From Apilactobacillus quenuiae (GTDB taxonomy: Bacteria; Bacillota; Bacilli; Lactobacillales; Lactobacillaceae), in NCBI RefSeq assembly GCF_002994005.1, contig NZ_POSN01000003.1, forward strand, positions 1-64,000: a DNA stretch of 64,000 nt, given 5' to 3'. The notes beneath the pieces are model-generated. The model was not told the origin of the DNA and made no database searches. It saw only the letters and a program-made list of their open reading frames with translations. The translations under genes were made by a program, and so were the position numbers. Shown here one piece after another: positions 34,887 through 43,551 of the stretch (its first letter is position 1; each line of letters opens with the position of its first letter).

Positions 34887-34902
34887 TTGACTGAATAGTC
34901 AA
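34887..34902. promoter_or_regulatory. TetR-type operator
   Basis: TTGACT-GAAT-AGTCAA, six-base perfect arms, upstream of the short tetR gene. Size and symmetry fit a TetR dimer site. Confidence 0.65.
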
Positions 34903-34914
34903 TAATGTTTTAAT

Positions 34915-34945
34915 AAAAAAAGAGTTATTTTTATAACTCTTTTTT
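34915..34945 (-). terminator. Terminator of the TauE/SafE gene
   Basis: A 13-bp stem AAAAAAGAGTTAT / ATAACTCTTTTTT touches the stop codon on the minus strand. Confidence 0.88.
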
Positions 34946-35688
34946 TAGATTGAAGTAAAAGCCATAATAATCATAATAATTCCCATAATTGGTCTTAATA
35001 CTCTAGTTACTTTATTTGGATCATACTTTGATAATAAATAAGGCATAATTGCTGCCCCGATAATTGCTCCAGTTAATAGCATTGTGCCAGCATACCAAGC
35101 AACATGTCCTGTTGAAGCGTGTGATAAGAAGCCAACAATTGAAGTAATAATTAAGATATATGAAGATGTTGCTGCTGCTTCTTGCATCGTTAATCCCATT
35201 ACTAATAATCCACTAACGATGGGGCCACCACCAGACATTCCAGCAATTCCAACCATTAATCCAGATAATGTTCCATAAAAATATGCTACCTTTGGATTTA
35301 AGTGTTTTTGTTTTTTACTGGGATGAAAAGATTGATATAAAACTTGAATTCCTAAAATAAAAAATACGATAAAAATTAGCCAAGAATAAACACTTTCAGG
35401 AATAAATTTAGATAAAATGCTGCCTATAATTGTGAATGGCACTGCTGTGATTAGCATTCGATTTCCATATTTAAACTTCATATTCCCAGTTCGATAATGG
35501 CTATATGACCCAATCAATAATGAAGGAATCGAAGTATATAATGAAGTGGCTGCCGCAGTAACTGGCGATGCTCCAACTAAAGAAGTCAAAATTCCTAAAT
35601 AAAGCGCGGCTCCACCACCGCCCATGATAATGACAAAGCCACCAATGATAAAACCCAAAAATAATAGTATAAATGTCACATAAATCAA
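34945..35688 (-). CDS. TauE/SafE family sulfite/anion permease
   Basis: 247 residues with about eight helices and two homologous halves. The first half has FIIGGFVIIMGGGGAALYLG and SPVTAAATSLYTSIPSLLIG; the second has GTLSGLMVGIAGMSGGGPIV and MTMQEAAATSSY-like segments. Family members export sulfite, sulfonates or other organosulfur anions. Substrate not identifiable; no sulfur genes nearby. Start preceded by a GGAAGGTTGATTTATGTG-like site. Confidence 0.88.
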   Translation of the reverse strand: MIYVTFILLFLGFIIGGFVIIMGGGGAALYLGILTSLVGASPVTAAATSLYTSIPSLLIGSYSHYRTGNMKFKYGNRMLITAVPFTIIGSILSKFIPESVYSWLIFIVFFILGIQVLYQSFHPSKKQKHLNPKVAYFYGTLSGLMVGIAGMSGGGPIVSGLLVMGLTMQEAAATSSYILIITSIVGFLSHASTGHVAWYAGTMLLTGAIIGAAIMPYLLSKYDPNKVTRVLRPIMGIIMIIMAFTSI

Positions 35689-35700
35689 CCTTCCTAATGA

Positions 35701-35734
35701 AAAAAGATGTTCCCTAAACGAGATACATCTTTAT
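35701..35734 (-). terminator. Terminator of the first CPBP gene
   Basis: AAAGATGT / ACATCTTT arms with a 14-nt loop at the 3' end of the 253-residue protease gene. Confidence 0.6.
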
Positions 35735-36492
35735 TTTTTCTCTATCTTTTGTAGTAATAAATTATTTTCAAAATGGTAATGAACAATCGAAAATGCAATC
35801 CAAGCTTGAACAACAAACCAAACTATTTGGAAAACTACTTGAGGAGTAGAAATAGCTACATAATGCGTTTCTGGCATTCCCTGTGACAACGTTGCTGCAA
35901 AATCATAAACAAAGTGAAAAGCAATTGGAATTAATAAGCTACCAGTTTTAATATAAATGGCACCTAAAATAACACCAATACCAATTGCGTTTAATACTTG
36001 TAAACTTGTAAACCCAAATGATTGTTGAGCCAAATTAACATAGTGAATAAGTCCAAAAGCAATTGAAGCAATTGCCAAAGCTAAATAAACATTAAAATAG
36101 GTTTGCTTAACACTTGCTAGTTTTTCTAAAATCCATCCCATGATCACACCACGAAACATAATTTCTTCCGGTAATGCAGCAATGATTCCAATGTCTAATG
36201 CAAGCCAGAAATGTTGACCTTTTACACTAATCGCAATTATCAATAAACAGATAAAAATAAATATTTGCCAACCAAACTCAGCAAAATCAGGTTTTAAATA
36301 TAATTTTTGTCCAATAATATAATGGTTTAAAATTAAAATCACAAAAATAGATAATATCTTAAAAATATTTAAAAACAAAATATAATTAGTGTGAACACCT
36401 TGATGAAAAATTAATTCATACGTAAAACCATATATTAGTGGCAAAATAATTTGATCAAAAAGAAACTCTAAAGCCAAGATCAATGGAATCAT
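35731..36492 (-). CDS. CPBP family intramembrane metalloprotease (CAAX/Abi type)
   Basis: 253 residues, about eight helices, with the catalytic motifs EEIMFRG, FGLIH and HFVYD in the last third. The family includes prenyl-protein proteases and bacteriocin self-immunity proteins. The frame stays open upstream of the ATG at 36492 for 13 more codons that read like protein (LIKKINSKWQW), back to an ATT at 36531 that has AGGAAG before it. The real start may be that rare ATT, or a start codon was lost there. A paralogous CPBP gene lies 62 bp upstream. Confidence 0.88.
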   Translation of the reverse strand: MIPLILALEFLFDQIILPLIYGFTYELIFHQGVHTNYILFLNIFKILSIFVILILNHYIIGQKLYLKPDFAEFGWQIFIFICLLIIAISVKGQHFWLALDIGIIAALPEEIMFRGVIMGWILEKLASVKQTYFNVYLALAIASIAFGLIHYVNLAQQSFGFTSLQVLNAIGIGVILGAIYIKTGSLLIPIAFHFVYDFAATLSQGMPETHYVAISTPQVVFQIVWFVVQAWIAFSIVHYHFENNLLLQKIEKK

Positions 36493-36554
36493 CGTCCATT
36501 GCCACTTTGAATTAATTTTCTTGATTAAAATATAATCACTTCCTGTATGTAAAT

Positions 36555-37256
36555 TTAAAATAACATCTTAACCATTATAATAGCAGATATCAGATTATTC
36601 AGCATATGCAAAGCAATGGATACTTTTAAATTGTTTGTTTTCTGATAAACATATGCTAAAAAGAAACCAATTTGAGCATATACCAAGAAAAAGAAAATAT
36701 TTAATCCTGTATTATGGGCTAAGCCAAATAGCAATCCACTAATAATAATGGGTAACCATTTGAACTTAGGAGAAAATAAAGCATCCATTAAATATCCTCT
36801 AAAGACCAGTTCTTCTAGAATAGGACTAAAAATAACAATCCCAAATAGCATTAAAACTACTGTCAATTTGTTAGACGACAACATATTTTGTAATGCTTGT
36901 TGATTACCACTAGTCGTTTCATGGTAAGTAACATTACTTAAAAATGAAAGAAATCCCTCAATTACATGTGATAACACATAGGCAATAATAACTAATTTCC
37001 AATTGGATTTTGTTATTGGCTGTTTAAGATCATTTCGCCCATGTTTTTTATAACTAAAATAAGCAGCCCAAATCATTAATAAATAAATTAAAAAATATAA
37101 TGCTGATAAAATAACTTTCATATAGATAGTATTTTGATTTGATAAAGCAAAAATTGGTAAGAATTGTGGACCAAATATAATCATTAGAAATAATAAAATG
37201 AAGATAATTATTCGATCAAATAATTTATCTCCTGACCAGAAGTTTGATTCGTTCAT
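36555..37256 (-). CDS. CPBP family intramembrane metalloprotease, second copy
   Basis: 233 residues, about seven helices. Catalytic motifs EELVFRGYLMDAL, FGLAHN and ALHMLNN are in order. Ribosome-binding site AGGAG at a somewhat long distance from the ATG. It precedes the other CPBP gene on the same strand and follows padR. Adjacent CPBP genes in lactic acid bacteria are often linked to bacteriocin immunity, but no bacteriocin gene was recognised here. Confidence 0.88.
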   Translation of the reverse strand: MNESNFWSGDKLFDRIIIFILLFLMIIFGPQFLPIFALSNQNTIYMKVILSALYFLIYLLMIWAAYFSYKKHGRNDLKQPITKSNWKLVIIAYVLSHVIEGFLSFLSNVTYHETTSGNQQALQNMLSSNKLTVVLMLFGIVIFSPILEELVFRGYLMDALFSPKFKWLPIIISGLLFGLAHNTGLNIFFFLVYAQIGFFLAYVYQKTNNLKVSIALHMLNNLISAIIMVKMLF

Positions 37257-37273
37257 TTATAATTCAGCTCCTA

Positions 37274-37319
37274 AAAAAATAACTTATTATGACAATATTA
37301 TCATAATAAGTTATTTTTT
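37274..37319 (-). terminator. Terminator of padR
   Basis: An ~18-bp AT-rich stem (TAACTTATTATGA / TCATAATAAGTTA core) with an 8-nt loop directly after the padR stop on the minus strand. Confidence 0.85.
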
Positions 37320-37848
37320 ATTTATCAGATTTATTTTGAATTGATGATAACTCATTTTCTAGCATAGCAACTATAGATTTATATTGAGAAATTCCATATT
37401 TTACCGTTATTTCCTGTGTAAAAGAAATTCCTTCCGATTTCCATAATTCATAATTATCAACTAAAGTTTTTAATTTTGAATTTTTTCTACCTATTTCTTC
37501 TTTTATCAAAGATACAATTTTTTTCTTAGATAAATCGTCTCCAAAAAATAATCTCATTAAAAAATCAGATTTATATACATCATTAATAACTGGAGATGAT
37601 AAATATTTATGAAATTCTTCTATTCCCTCATCTGTTATAGAATATACTTTTTTATTAGGTCTGTCAGATTGATTAACAACCTTCTTTATTATTTTGTTTT
37701 CAGATTCTAATTTTCTTAAAGTAGGATAAATCATTCCATAAGTTCCATCATAAAAATATGATAATTGGTTTTGTAAAATGCTATTTATTTCATAACCCGT
37801 TTTTTCACCGTTTTTCAAAATACCTAAAATAATGTCTCTACCCTTCAT
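37318..37848 (-). CDS. PadR family transcriptional regulator
   Basis: 176 residues from the ATG at 37848; the in-frame start six codons upstream overlaps its AAAGGGAGAAG site. N-terminal winged helix (ILGILKNGEKTGYEINSILQ; TYGMIYPTLRKLESENKI; KKVYSITDEGIEEFHKYL) and a C-terminal dimerisation helix. Divergent from an EmrB/QacA-type exporter across a 47-bp perfect palindrome, the arrangement of LmrR/PadR-type sensors that bind a drug or phenolic acid and release the exporter promoter. Confidence 0.92.
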   Translation of the reverse strand: MKGRDIILGILKNGEKTGYEINSILQNQLSYFYDGTYGMIYPTLRKLESENKIIKKVVNQSDRPNKKVYSITDEGIEEFHKYLSSPVINDVYKSDFLMRLFFGDDLSKKKIVSLIKEEIGRKNSKLKTLVDNYELWKSEGISFTQEITVKYGISQYKSIVAMLENELSSIQNKSDK

Positions 37849-37931
37849 GACTTCTCCCTTTAACAATAATTATTATTGCTATTTTACTACTTAAAATAAA
37901 AAACAATCAAATTAATGACATTTGACTTTAT

Positions 37932-37978
37932 TATCCTTTTTGTTTATATTAACATTGTTAATATAAACAAAAAGGATA
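37932..37978. promoter_or_regulatory. 47-bp perfect palindrome: PadR operator
   Basis: Arms of 22 bp (37932-37953 and 37957-37978) around ATT, with core TGTTTATATTAAC and its complement. The right arm contains AAAAAGGAT, the ribosome-binding site of the MFS gene. PadR binding would block transcription, and the mRNA hairpin would hide the ribosome-binding site. Confidence 0.85.
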
Positions 37979-37986
37979 TGATTTAG

Positions 37987-39681
37987 ATGACAATTAATAG
38001 AAAAAAACAAGTTGCTATAATATTAGCAACTTGTATTGGTATATTTTTATGTATGTTAGACACAACAGTCATGAATATAGCTTTACCATCGATACAGAAT
38101 GATTTAGACATAAACCTAAATAATTTATCTTGGGCTCTAAATATATATACAATAACATTTGCTTCATTAACTATACCTTTAAGTAAACTAGCAGATAATT
38201 TAGGAAGAAATAAGATATATATATTAGGTATCTTATCATTTATAGTTGGTTCATTAATTTCTTCTATGAGTAATAATCTAACTTTTTTAATATTAGGAAG
38301 AGGAATTCAAAGTATAGGTGCCTCAATAGTGTTCCCATTATCAATGACCATTGGGATAAATACTGTCCCCATGGAAAAAAGAAAAAGCATAATATCAATT
38401 TTAGGAATAACTCAAGGATTAGCTGCAGCATTAGGTCCTTCAATTGGTGGAACATTAACTCAATTTTTAGGTTGGAGATGGATATTTATTATTAATATTC
38501 CATTGATGATTGTATCCCTGATAATTTGTTTAATAAAATTTAATTTTAAAGAGAAAAGTGAAGATAATGGTATTGATTATTTGGGTTCTGTATTAGGAAT
38601 AATATTCATGATGTCTTTAACTTTAACGTTGGTCCAAGGTAAAAGTTGGGGATGGAATAGTAAAATAATAATTTCATTAATAATAACCACTATTATATCA
38701 ATATTAATATTTATTATTTGGGAACATCGAGCAAATAGCCCAATGATTCCACTAAAACTATTCAAAAATAGAGAATTTACTGGATCTTCAATAGCAATAA
38801 TATTAAGTAACTTATTTTTAGTTGCAGTAACTGTTATTTTACCCACATTTTTTACAAAGATTCAAAATAAAAATGAATTAACAGCAGCTATTCTTATTAC
38901 ACCAATTACTGGAATGATTTTTATATTCTCGCCAATTGCAGCAATATTAATAAATAAAATTGGTCCAAGACTAATTATTAGCACTGGTTTTATTCTAATG
39001 ACTATTTCTTATATACTATTTGCAAATATAAATATGGATAATATTTATTATATTGTAATATCATGTTTAATATTAGGAACTGGATACGGAATAATAGCTG
39101 GACCTATAACTGTACTGGCCGCATCTAATTTTAAAGGATATTTATTAACATCTTCTCAAAGTGTTGCGGGAGTTCTTAGACAAGTTGGGATTTCAATTGC
39201 CGTAGCAATTTATGTAACAGGTTTATCATCAAACATTGCTGTTGCCAACAATAATTCAGTAAATTATATAAAACAAAATGTAATTAAAATGGATATTCCA
39301 CAGTCAAAAAAGCAAATTATAATTAATAAAGCTACCAAAGAATTATCATCAAATAAAAGCAATAAAAACGTTACTAATCATTTTTCAAAAGCTGAAAAAG
39401 ATAAATTAATTAGATTAAACTATAATAAAACTATGAAAAAGTATAATTATAATATTCCTCAAAATATAAAGTCCAAAATATATATTGAAGTTCAACAAAA
39501 AGTTAACAACAAAATTAAAAAAATAAATAAACAAATCAATCATGTAATATCAAAAATAAAGAACTATGCATTAAATGAACATAGCAATGCTTTTATTAAT
39601 TTATATAGATATTCAATAATTTTTGTAGCTTTATCTACACTATCGTTTCTATTTTTCCCATCTAAGAACAAAAAAATATAA
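37987..39681 (+). CDS. MFS multidrug exporter, DHA2 (EmrB/QacA) family
   Basis: 564 residues, 14 helices expected. Motifs: LDTTVMNIALPSIQNDL in helix 1, LADNLGRN in loop 2-3, and GPSIGGTLTQFLGWRWIF (antiporter motif C region). A long Lys/Asn-rich stretch (about 420-530) before the last helix is an extracellular insertion typical of the QacA subgroup. Proton-driven drug export. Divergent from padR, which probably represses it through the palindrome covering its ribosome-binding site. Confidence 0.93.
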   Translation: MTINRKKQVAIILATCIGIFLCMLDTTVMNIALPSIQNDLDINLNNLSWALNIYTITFASLTIPLSKLADNLGRNKIYILGILSFIVGSLISSMSNNLTFLILGRGIQSIGASIVFPLSMTIGINTVPMEKRKSIISILGITQGLAAALGPSIGGTLTQFLGWRWIFIINIPLMIVSLIICLIKFNFKEKSEDNGIDYLGSVLGIIFMMSLTLTLVQGKSWGWNSKIIISLIITTIISILIFIIWEHRANSPMIPLKLFKNREFTGSSIAIILSNLFLVAVTVILPTFFTKIQNKNELTAAILITPITGMIFIFSPIAAILINKIGPRLIISTGFILMTISYILFANINMDNIYYIVISCLILGTGYGIIAGPITVLAASNFKGYLLTSSQSVAGVLRQVGISIAVAIYVTGLSSNIAVANNNSVNYIKQNVIKMDIPQSKKQIIINKATKELSSNKSNKNVTNHFSKAEKDKLIRLNYNKTMKKYNYNIPQNIKSKIYIEVQQKVNNKIKKINKQINHVISKIKNYALNEHSNAFINLYRYSIIFVALSTLSFLFFPSKNKKI

Positions 39682-39682
39682 T

Positions 39683-39723
39683 AATAAAAAGATTCCTATA
39701 TACTATATAGGAATCTTTTTATT
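39683..39723. terminator. Bidirectional terminator
   Basis: An 18-bp stem AATAAAAAGATTCCTATA / TATAGGAATCTTTTTATT with a 5-nt loop between the convergent MFS and DUF3021 genes. Confidence 0.93.
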
Positions 39724-40117
39724 ATTTTTCATTTCTTTTCTTTATTGCATCATTAATTTCAGAAGTCTTTTTTCTAAATATTGCAAAACTAATTATCCAA
39801 CAAATCACATAAATAATTATAAAGTTAAATAAATAATTTAATAAATATGGCATTTCAAAAATTTCAAAATTTTCACTAATAATATTTAATATTGATATTA
39901 AAGCAAAAGATACAATAAAGTGTATTATAAAAGCATAAATAGGTTTTAAATCATCAATGTTAAATAATTCAGATAACGGACCAATTAATCCACATATTAT
40001 TAAATAAATGATTCTATAATTGATATCTCCAGAAAAAAGTCCTGTTAAAACCCATATCATCGATCCAAATAACATTCCATAAAAGAATTCGATGCATAAT
40101 CTCTTAAATATTTTCAT
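39722..40117 (-). CDS. DUF3021-like four-helix membrane protein
   Basis: 131 residues with helices near 10-30, 36-50, 60-82 and 92-115 and a basic tail. This short architecture directly after a LytTR regulator (11-bp gap) is the usual setting of DUF3021 proteins, thought to modulate the regulator. Last gene of the ABC-ABC-LytTR operon. Assignment rests on size and context. Confidence 0.75.
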   Translation of the reverse strand: MKIFKRLCIEFFYGMLFGSMIWVLTGLFSGDINYRIIYLIICGLIGPLSELFNIDDLKPIYAFIIHFIVSFALISILNIISENFEIFEMPYLLNYLFNFIIIYVICWIISFAIFRKKTSEINDAIKKRNEK

Positions 40118-40128
40118 AAGCGCTCACC

Positions 40129-40590
40129 TCACAACTTCAAACTACGTTTCAATTCTGGTAAATATTTACGACTAACATTTAATTTCAAATCATTAGTTAA
40201 AAAAGCAGTCATACTACCAGAAAAAGCAGTTTCCATTGATTTTAAATGGTCAATATTAATGATTGATGAACGACTAATTTGTATAAAATGATATGCACTT
40301 AATTTATTCAAAATGTCCTTTAATTTACCAATAGTAGTATAAGTTGATTTTACAGAATAAATTGTTAACTTATTACCATATACTTCAACTCCAATAATAT
40401 CATCAAAAGGAACCATAATAATCCGATCATTAGTCGCAACAGGTAACATTTGGTTATCATTAAATTCTTCATTCAATTTATTTAAACGTTTCAATAAGTC
40501 CATAACTTTGGGTGATAACTTACTAGCACTAACTAAAACTTTAATTTCATCATCTGATAAATCATTATCTTGATGAAAATCAATTTCCAT
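40129..40590 (-). CDS. LytTR DNA-binding regulator
   Basis: 153 residues. The C-terminal ~95 residues are a LytTR domain (VPFDDIIGVEVYGNKLTIYS, YTTIGKLKDILNKLSAYHFI, ISRSSIINIDHLKSMETAF, LNVSRKYLPELKRSLKL). The N-terminal part has no receiver domain, so it is not phosphorylated by a histidine kinase. Such stand-alone LytTR proteins with DUF3021 partners control the ABC genes beside them. Ribosome-binding site AAGGAG. Confidence 0.9.
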   Translation of the reverse strand: MEIDFHQDNDLSDDEIKVLVSASKLSPKVMDLLKRLNKLNEEFNDNQMLPVATNDRIIMVPFDDIIGVEVYGNKLTIYSVKSTYTTIGKLKDILNKLSAYHFIQISRSSIINIDHLKSMETAFSGSMTAFLTNDLKLNVSRKYLPELKRSLKL

Positions 40591-40634
40591 AAATTACCAC
40601 TCTCCTTTTTAAATAATATTAACACAGCATATTC

Positions 40635-41486
40635 TTATACTAATTTTCTTTTTAATAGAGATACTAAAGCAAAAATTATAGTTAAAATAACTATAAAAAT
40701 TAATAAGGTAAATGTATGGCCCATAATTGTAGAAACGTCATTAATATTTAATCCCATGTTTTTATTAAAAGATGTTATAAATTTAGTTGGAACATTTTTA
40801 AAGCTAACATTAATTTGGTTCTTCATCAAAAGATTACGATATAATGCTGAATTATACGAAGCAGGAATGAATTCCATAATTTTTTGTCCAATATTAGGTA
40901 AAGTTCCCAATGGCATATAGACCCCGGCAAAGAATCCTGAACAAGTACCCACAATTGAATTTACGCCAGAAATTGAAGCTTGATTATCAAAGAATAAATC
41001 AATAATCATGTTAACCATTGTCCAAACTAAACTGCTTAAAATAGCAATTAAAACAATGGGTATCAAACTTCCATAACTAACATCCAATTTATCAGCAAAC
41101 AAAAAGTAAAAAGACATGATAATATAAACAGCTACTTGCATAATAGTTCCAATAATAACTGAACTAAAAACATAGCCTGCATTAATGCCTAATTTAGAGG
41201 TATCTGTAAGCATTAAGTCATCAATTCGATTATTTTCTTTATCTATTATTTTCTGATTAAGTGCATTTTGCGTAGTCGTAATTGCAGTAACTGTCATAGT
41301 TCCACCAATTAACCATAGATCTAATAATTTGGTCCCTTCATGAATTGATTTCCAATCAGATTGAATTCCATTCTTTAAAAACAATACATATAATATAAAA
41401 GAAATGATAGCTCCCATTAAAGAGAAAAAAACTCTTTGTCGATTGTTAAAATACAACATTAAATTTCTTTTTATCAAACTAATCAT
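40635..41486 (-). CDS. ABC-2 type transporter permease
   Basis: 283 residues, six helices (near 15-40, 55-75, 105-130, 140-165, 170-195 and 250-275). The start ATG overlaps the ATPase stop region by one base, so the two are translationally coupled. Family exports peptides, antibiotics or lipids; substrate unknown. Confidence 0.88.
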   Translation of the reverse strand: MISLIKRNLMLYFNNRQRVFFSLMGAIISFILYVLFLKNGIQSDWKSIHEGTKLLDLWLIGGTMTVTAITTTQNALNQKIIDKENNRIDDLMLTDTSKLGINAGYVFSSVIIGTIMQVAVYIIMSFYFLFADKLDVSYGSLIPIVLIAILSSLVWTMVNMIIDLFFDNQASISGVNSIVGTCSGFFAGVYMPLGTLPNIGQKIMEFIPASYNSALYRNLLMKNQINVSFKNVPTKFITSFNKNMGLNINDVSTIMGHTFTLLIFIVILTIIFALVSLLKRKLV

Positions 41487-42373
41487 TATTCTACCTCTTT
41501 TCCAGTTAAAGCAATAAAGATATCATCCATACTGCCACGCTGATATTCAAATGTAGTTATTAGCGTTTTAAATTTAGATAAAATGTTAATTGCTTCATTA
41601 TGATCTTTTGGATTAATTGAAATTGAATTTTTGGTTTCTTCAATAATTTTTTGATTTAAATTGTCCTTTATATTTTTCAAATGATTAGAATATAGGATAA
41701 GAGTATCCTTAGCGTATTTATTTTTCAGATTATTTACTGTATCACCTTCGACTAATTTTCCTTTATCTATTACATAAACAAAATCAGCATTTTCTACTTC
41801 TTCCAAGTAATGGGTAGTTAAAATAATTGTTAATTTCATCGATTTTCGTAGTTCATTTAATACACTCCATATTTTATTTCTACTTTGAATATCAAGACCT
41901 GTCGATGGCTCATCCAAAAATAATATTTCCGGTTTATTTAACAATGACCTTGCAATATCAACTCTTCTACGTTGACCACCAGATAATGTTTTATACTTTT
42001 GATTTAAGATACTATTTAATTCCAGATCGTTTAATATTTTATTTTTAAATGATGAATCTAAGTTTTTATACATATTAGACCTGATATTCATATTTTGTTT
42101 AACCGTTAGATCATCATCCAAAACACTGTTTTGAAAAACTACACCTAGTTTTCGACGATACTTAGATTCATTAACTTTTAATCCTTCAATTTCAATATTT
42201 CCACTGGTCGGTTGCATTAAACCAATTAACATTGAAATTGTAGTTGATTTACCAGCCCCATTATGACCTAACAATGCGACTAGTTGACCTTTATTAATGT
42301 TCAAATTAAGATGATCAACTGCTAAATGACTCTTAAATTTCTTAGTGAGTCCATTTGTAGACAATAAATTCAT
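41486..42373 (-). CDS. ABC transporter ATP-binding protein
   Basis: 295 residues. Walker A GHNGAGKST (about 36-44), Q-loop VFQNSVLDD, signature LSGGQRRR, Walker B ILFLDEP and switch TTHYLEE are intact, followed by a C-terminal DrrA-like extension. First gene of an operon with permease, LytTR and DUF3021. Ribosome-binding site AAAGGGGATGC. A drug or peptide exporter under LytTR control is the likely role. Confidence 0.93.
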   Translation of the reverse strand: MNLLSTNGLTKKFKSHLAVDHLNLNINKGQLVALLGHNGAGKSTTISMLIGLMQPTSGNIEIEGLKVNESKYRRKLGVVFQNSVLDDDLTVKQNMNIRSNMYKNLDSSFKNKILNDLELNSILNQKYKTLSGGQRRRVDIARSLLNKPEILFLDEPSTGLDIQSRNKIWSVLNELRKSMKLTIILTTHYLEEVENADFVYVIDKGKLVEGDTVNNLKNKYAKDTLILYSNHLKNIKDNLNQKIIEETKNSISINPKDHNEAINILSKFKTLITTFEYQRGSMDDIFIALTGKEVE

Positions 42374-42487
42374 GATTAAGCATCCCCTTTGATAAATTGT
42401 TACTATCCTAACAATGAATTTACTTGATGTATCAATAAATTAGTTAAGTAGTATTTAATGTACGATAAGTGGTTAAAAATTGCGTAT

Positions 42488-42523
42488 AAAAAATCCACCC
42501 TAAAATTATAGGATGGATTTTTT
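42488..42523 (-). terminator. Terminator of the prenyltransferase gene
   Basis: A 14-bp stem with one mismatch (AAAAAATCCACCCT / AGGATGGATTTTTT) just after the stop on the minus strand. Confidence 0.82.
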
Positions 42524-42525
42524 GA

Positions 42526-43434
42526 TTATAAGTATAGAATTGCTGCATAAATAAATAACGCAATTGTAGTTAAGGTTAAAAACCAGTTAATATTCTGCAC
42601 AGTTAAACCAAAAGTTTCTTCTTTAACTTGTTTTTTAAAGAATAACTTTGTATTATTCCAAATTTTTGGAATGCTAATTAAAACTAACAACATTGTCCAT
42701 GGTAACCACTGAAAAATCACTGAAATTACGATACTTGCATACATCAAAAAGTAGTAAGTGGCATAAAGCTTTAAAGCATTGTCTTTCCCAATTCTTGCCA
42801 CAATCGTAATCCGATGCAGATCAATATCATCTTTCTCATCACAAATATTATTAGCTAGCACCATATTAGTAATTGAAAAAATTGTTAGTCCTGATGCAAC
42901 GATTGCCGTTAATAATAATTCAATATTGATTTCATTTAATGGCACGTTAATCAAAATACAAGCAAAGGTAATACCAATTCCCATCGTGACACCAGAAGCA
43001 AGATCACCAAATCGAGTTGTGGATAATGAATTTTTCCCAGCTGAATAGAAAAAAGCCACTAAGAAGCCCCAAAGCCCAATCAATAATAACCAATATGTAG
43101 TAATAAACACTAAATAGATGCCCAAAATAGCAATTAAAATTGCTAAAGCAATGTCTAAGCGAGTGGCCTTAGTAATTGATAAGCCCTTAACTCGTGTGTT
43201 TTCAATAAAGCCATGAGCACTATGTTTTACTGCTTTTTTATAATCTTCTAAGTTATCAGTAACATTAGTAAACATATGCATAAGCAATGCCACAATCAAA
43301 AATAATAATGAATGCCAAATATTAATGGAGCCAAAATTACCTAGTACAAAAATTATACCTAATAAAAATGCGAAAATAGTTGTTAACAGCGGTCCCAATA
43401 CTATTAAATTTAAATATTCCTTAATATGAATCAT
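42526..43434 (-). CDS. menA: UbiA family prenyltransferase (MenA-like)
   Basis: 302 residues, eight to nine helices. The first Asp-rich motif is TNVTDNLEDYKK and the second NNICDEKDDID, the Mg/diphosphate sites of MenA/UbiA enzymes. It would join a polyprenyl chain to 1,4-dihydroxy-2-naphthoate in the membrane to make demethylmenaquinone. It is divergent from ndh and lies in the cyd cluster with a polyprenyl synthase, supporting that role. The AGGAG site touches the ATG directly, so the start may be a few codons later. Other menaquinone genes are not in the window. Confidence 0.85.
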   Translation of the reverse strand: MIHIKEYLNLIVLGPLLTTIFAFLLGIIFVLGNFGSINIWHSLLFLIVALLMHMFTNVTDNLEDYKKAVKHSAHGFIENTRVKGLSITKATRLDIALAILIAILGIYLVFITTYWLLLIGLWGFLVAFFYSAGKNSLSTTRFGDLASGVTMGIGITFACILINVPLNEINIELLLTAIVASGLTIFSITNMVLANNICDEKDDIDLHRITIVARIGKDNALKLYATYYFLMYASIVISVIFQWLPWTMLLVLISIPKIWNNTKLFFKKQVKEETFGLTVQNINWFLTLTTIALFIYAAILYL

Positions 43435-43551
43435 CTCCTATATAAAATTTCAAATAATATTATAAATTATACAACAATTGTTATACAAAAGCTGTTGATT
43501 TATCATATAATGTATTGATGTAGATAATTATAATATAAAGAAGGGGATAAC

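Noticed and set aside
40570-40920. Plus-strand 116-codon frame opposite the LytTR/permease junction
   Set aside because: It overlaps two well-supported minus-strand genes and shows no ribosome-binding site.
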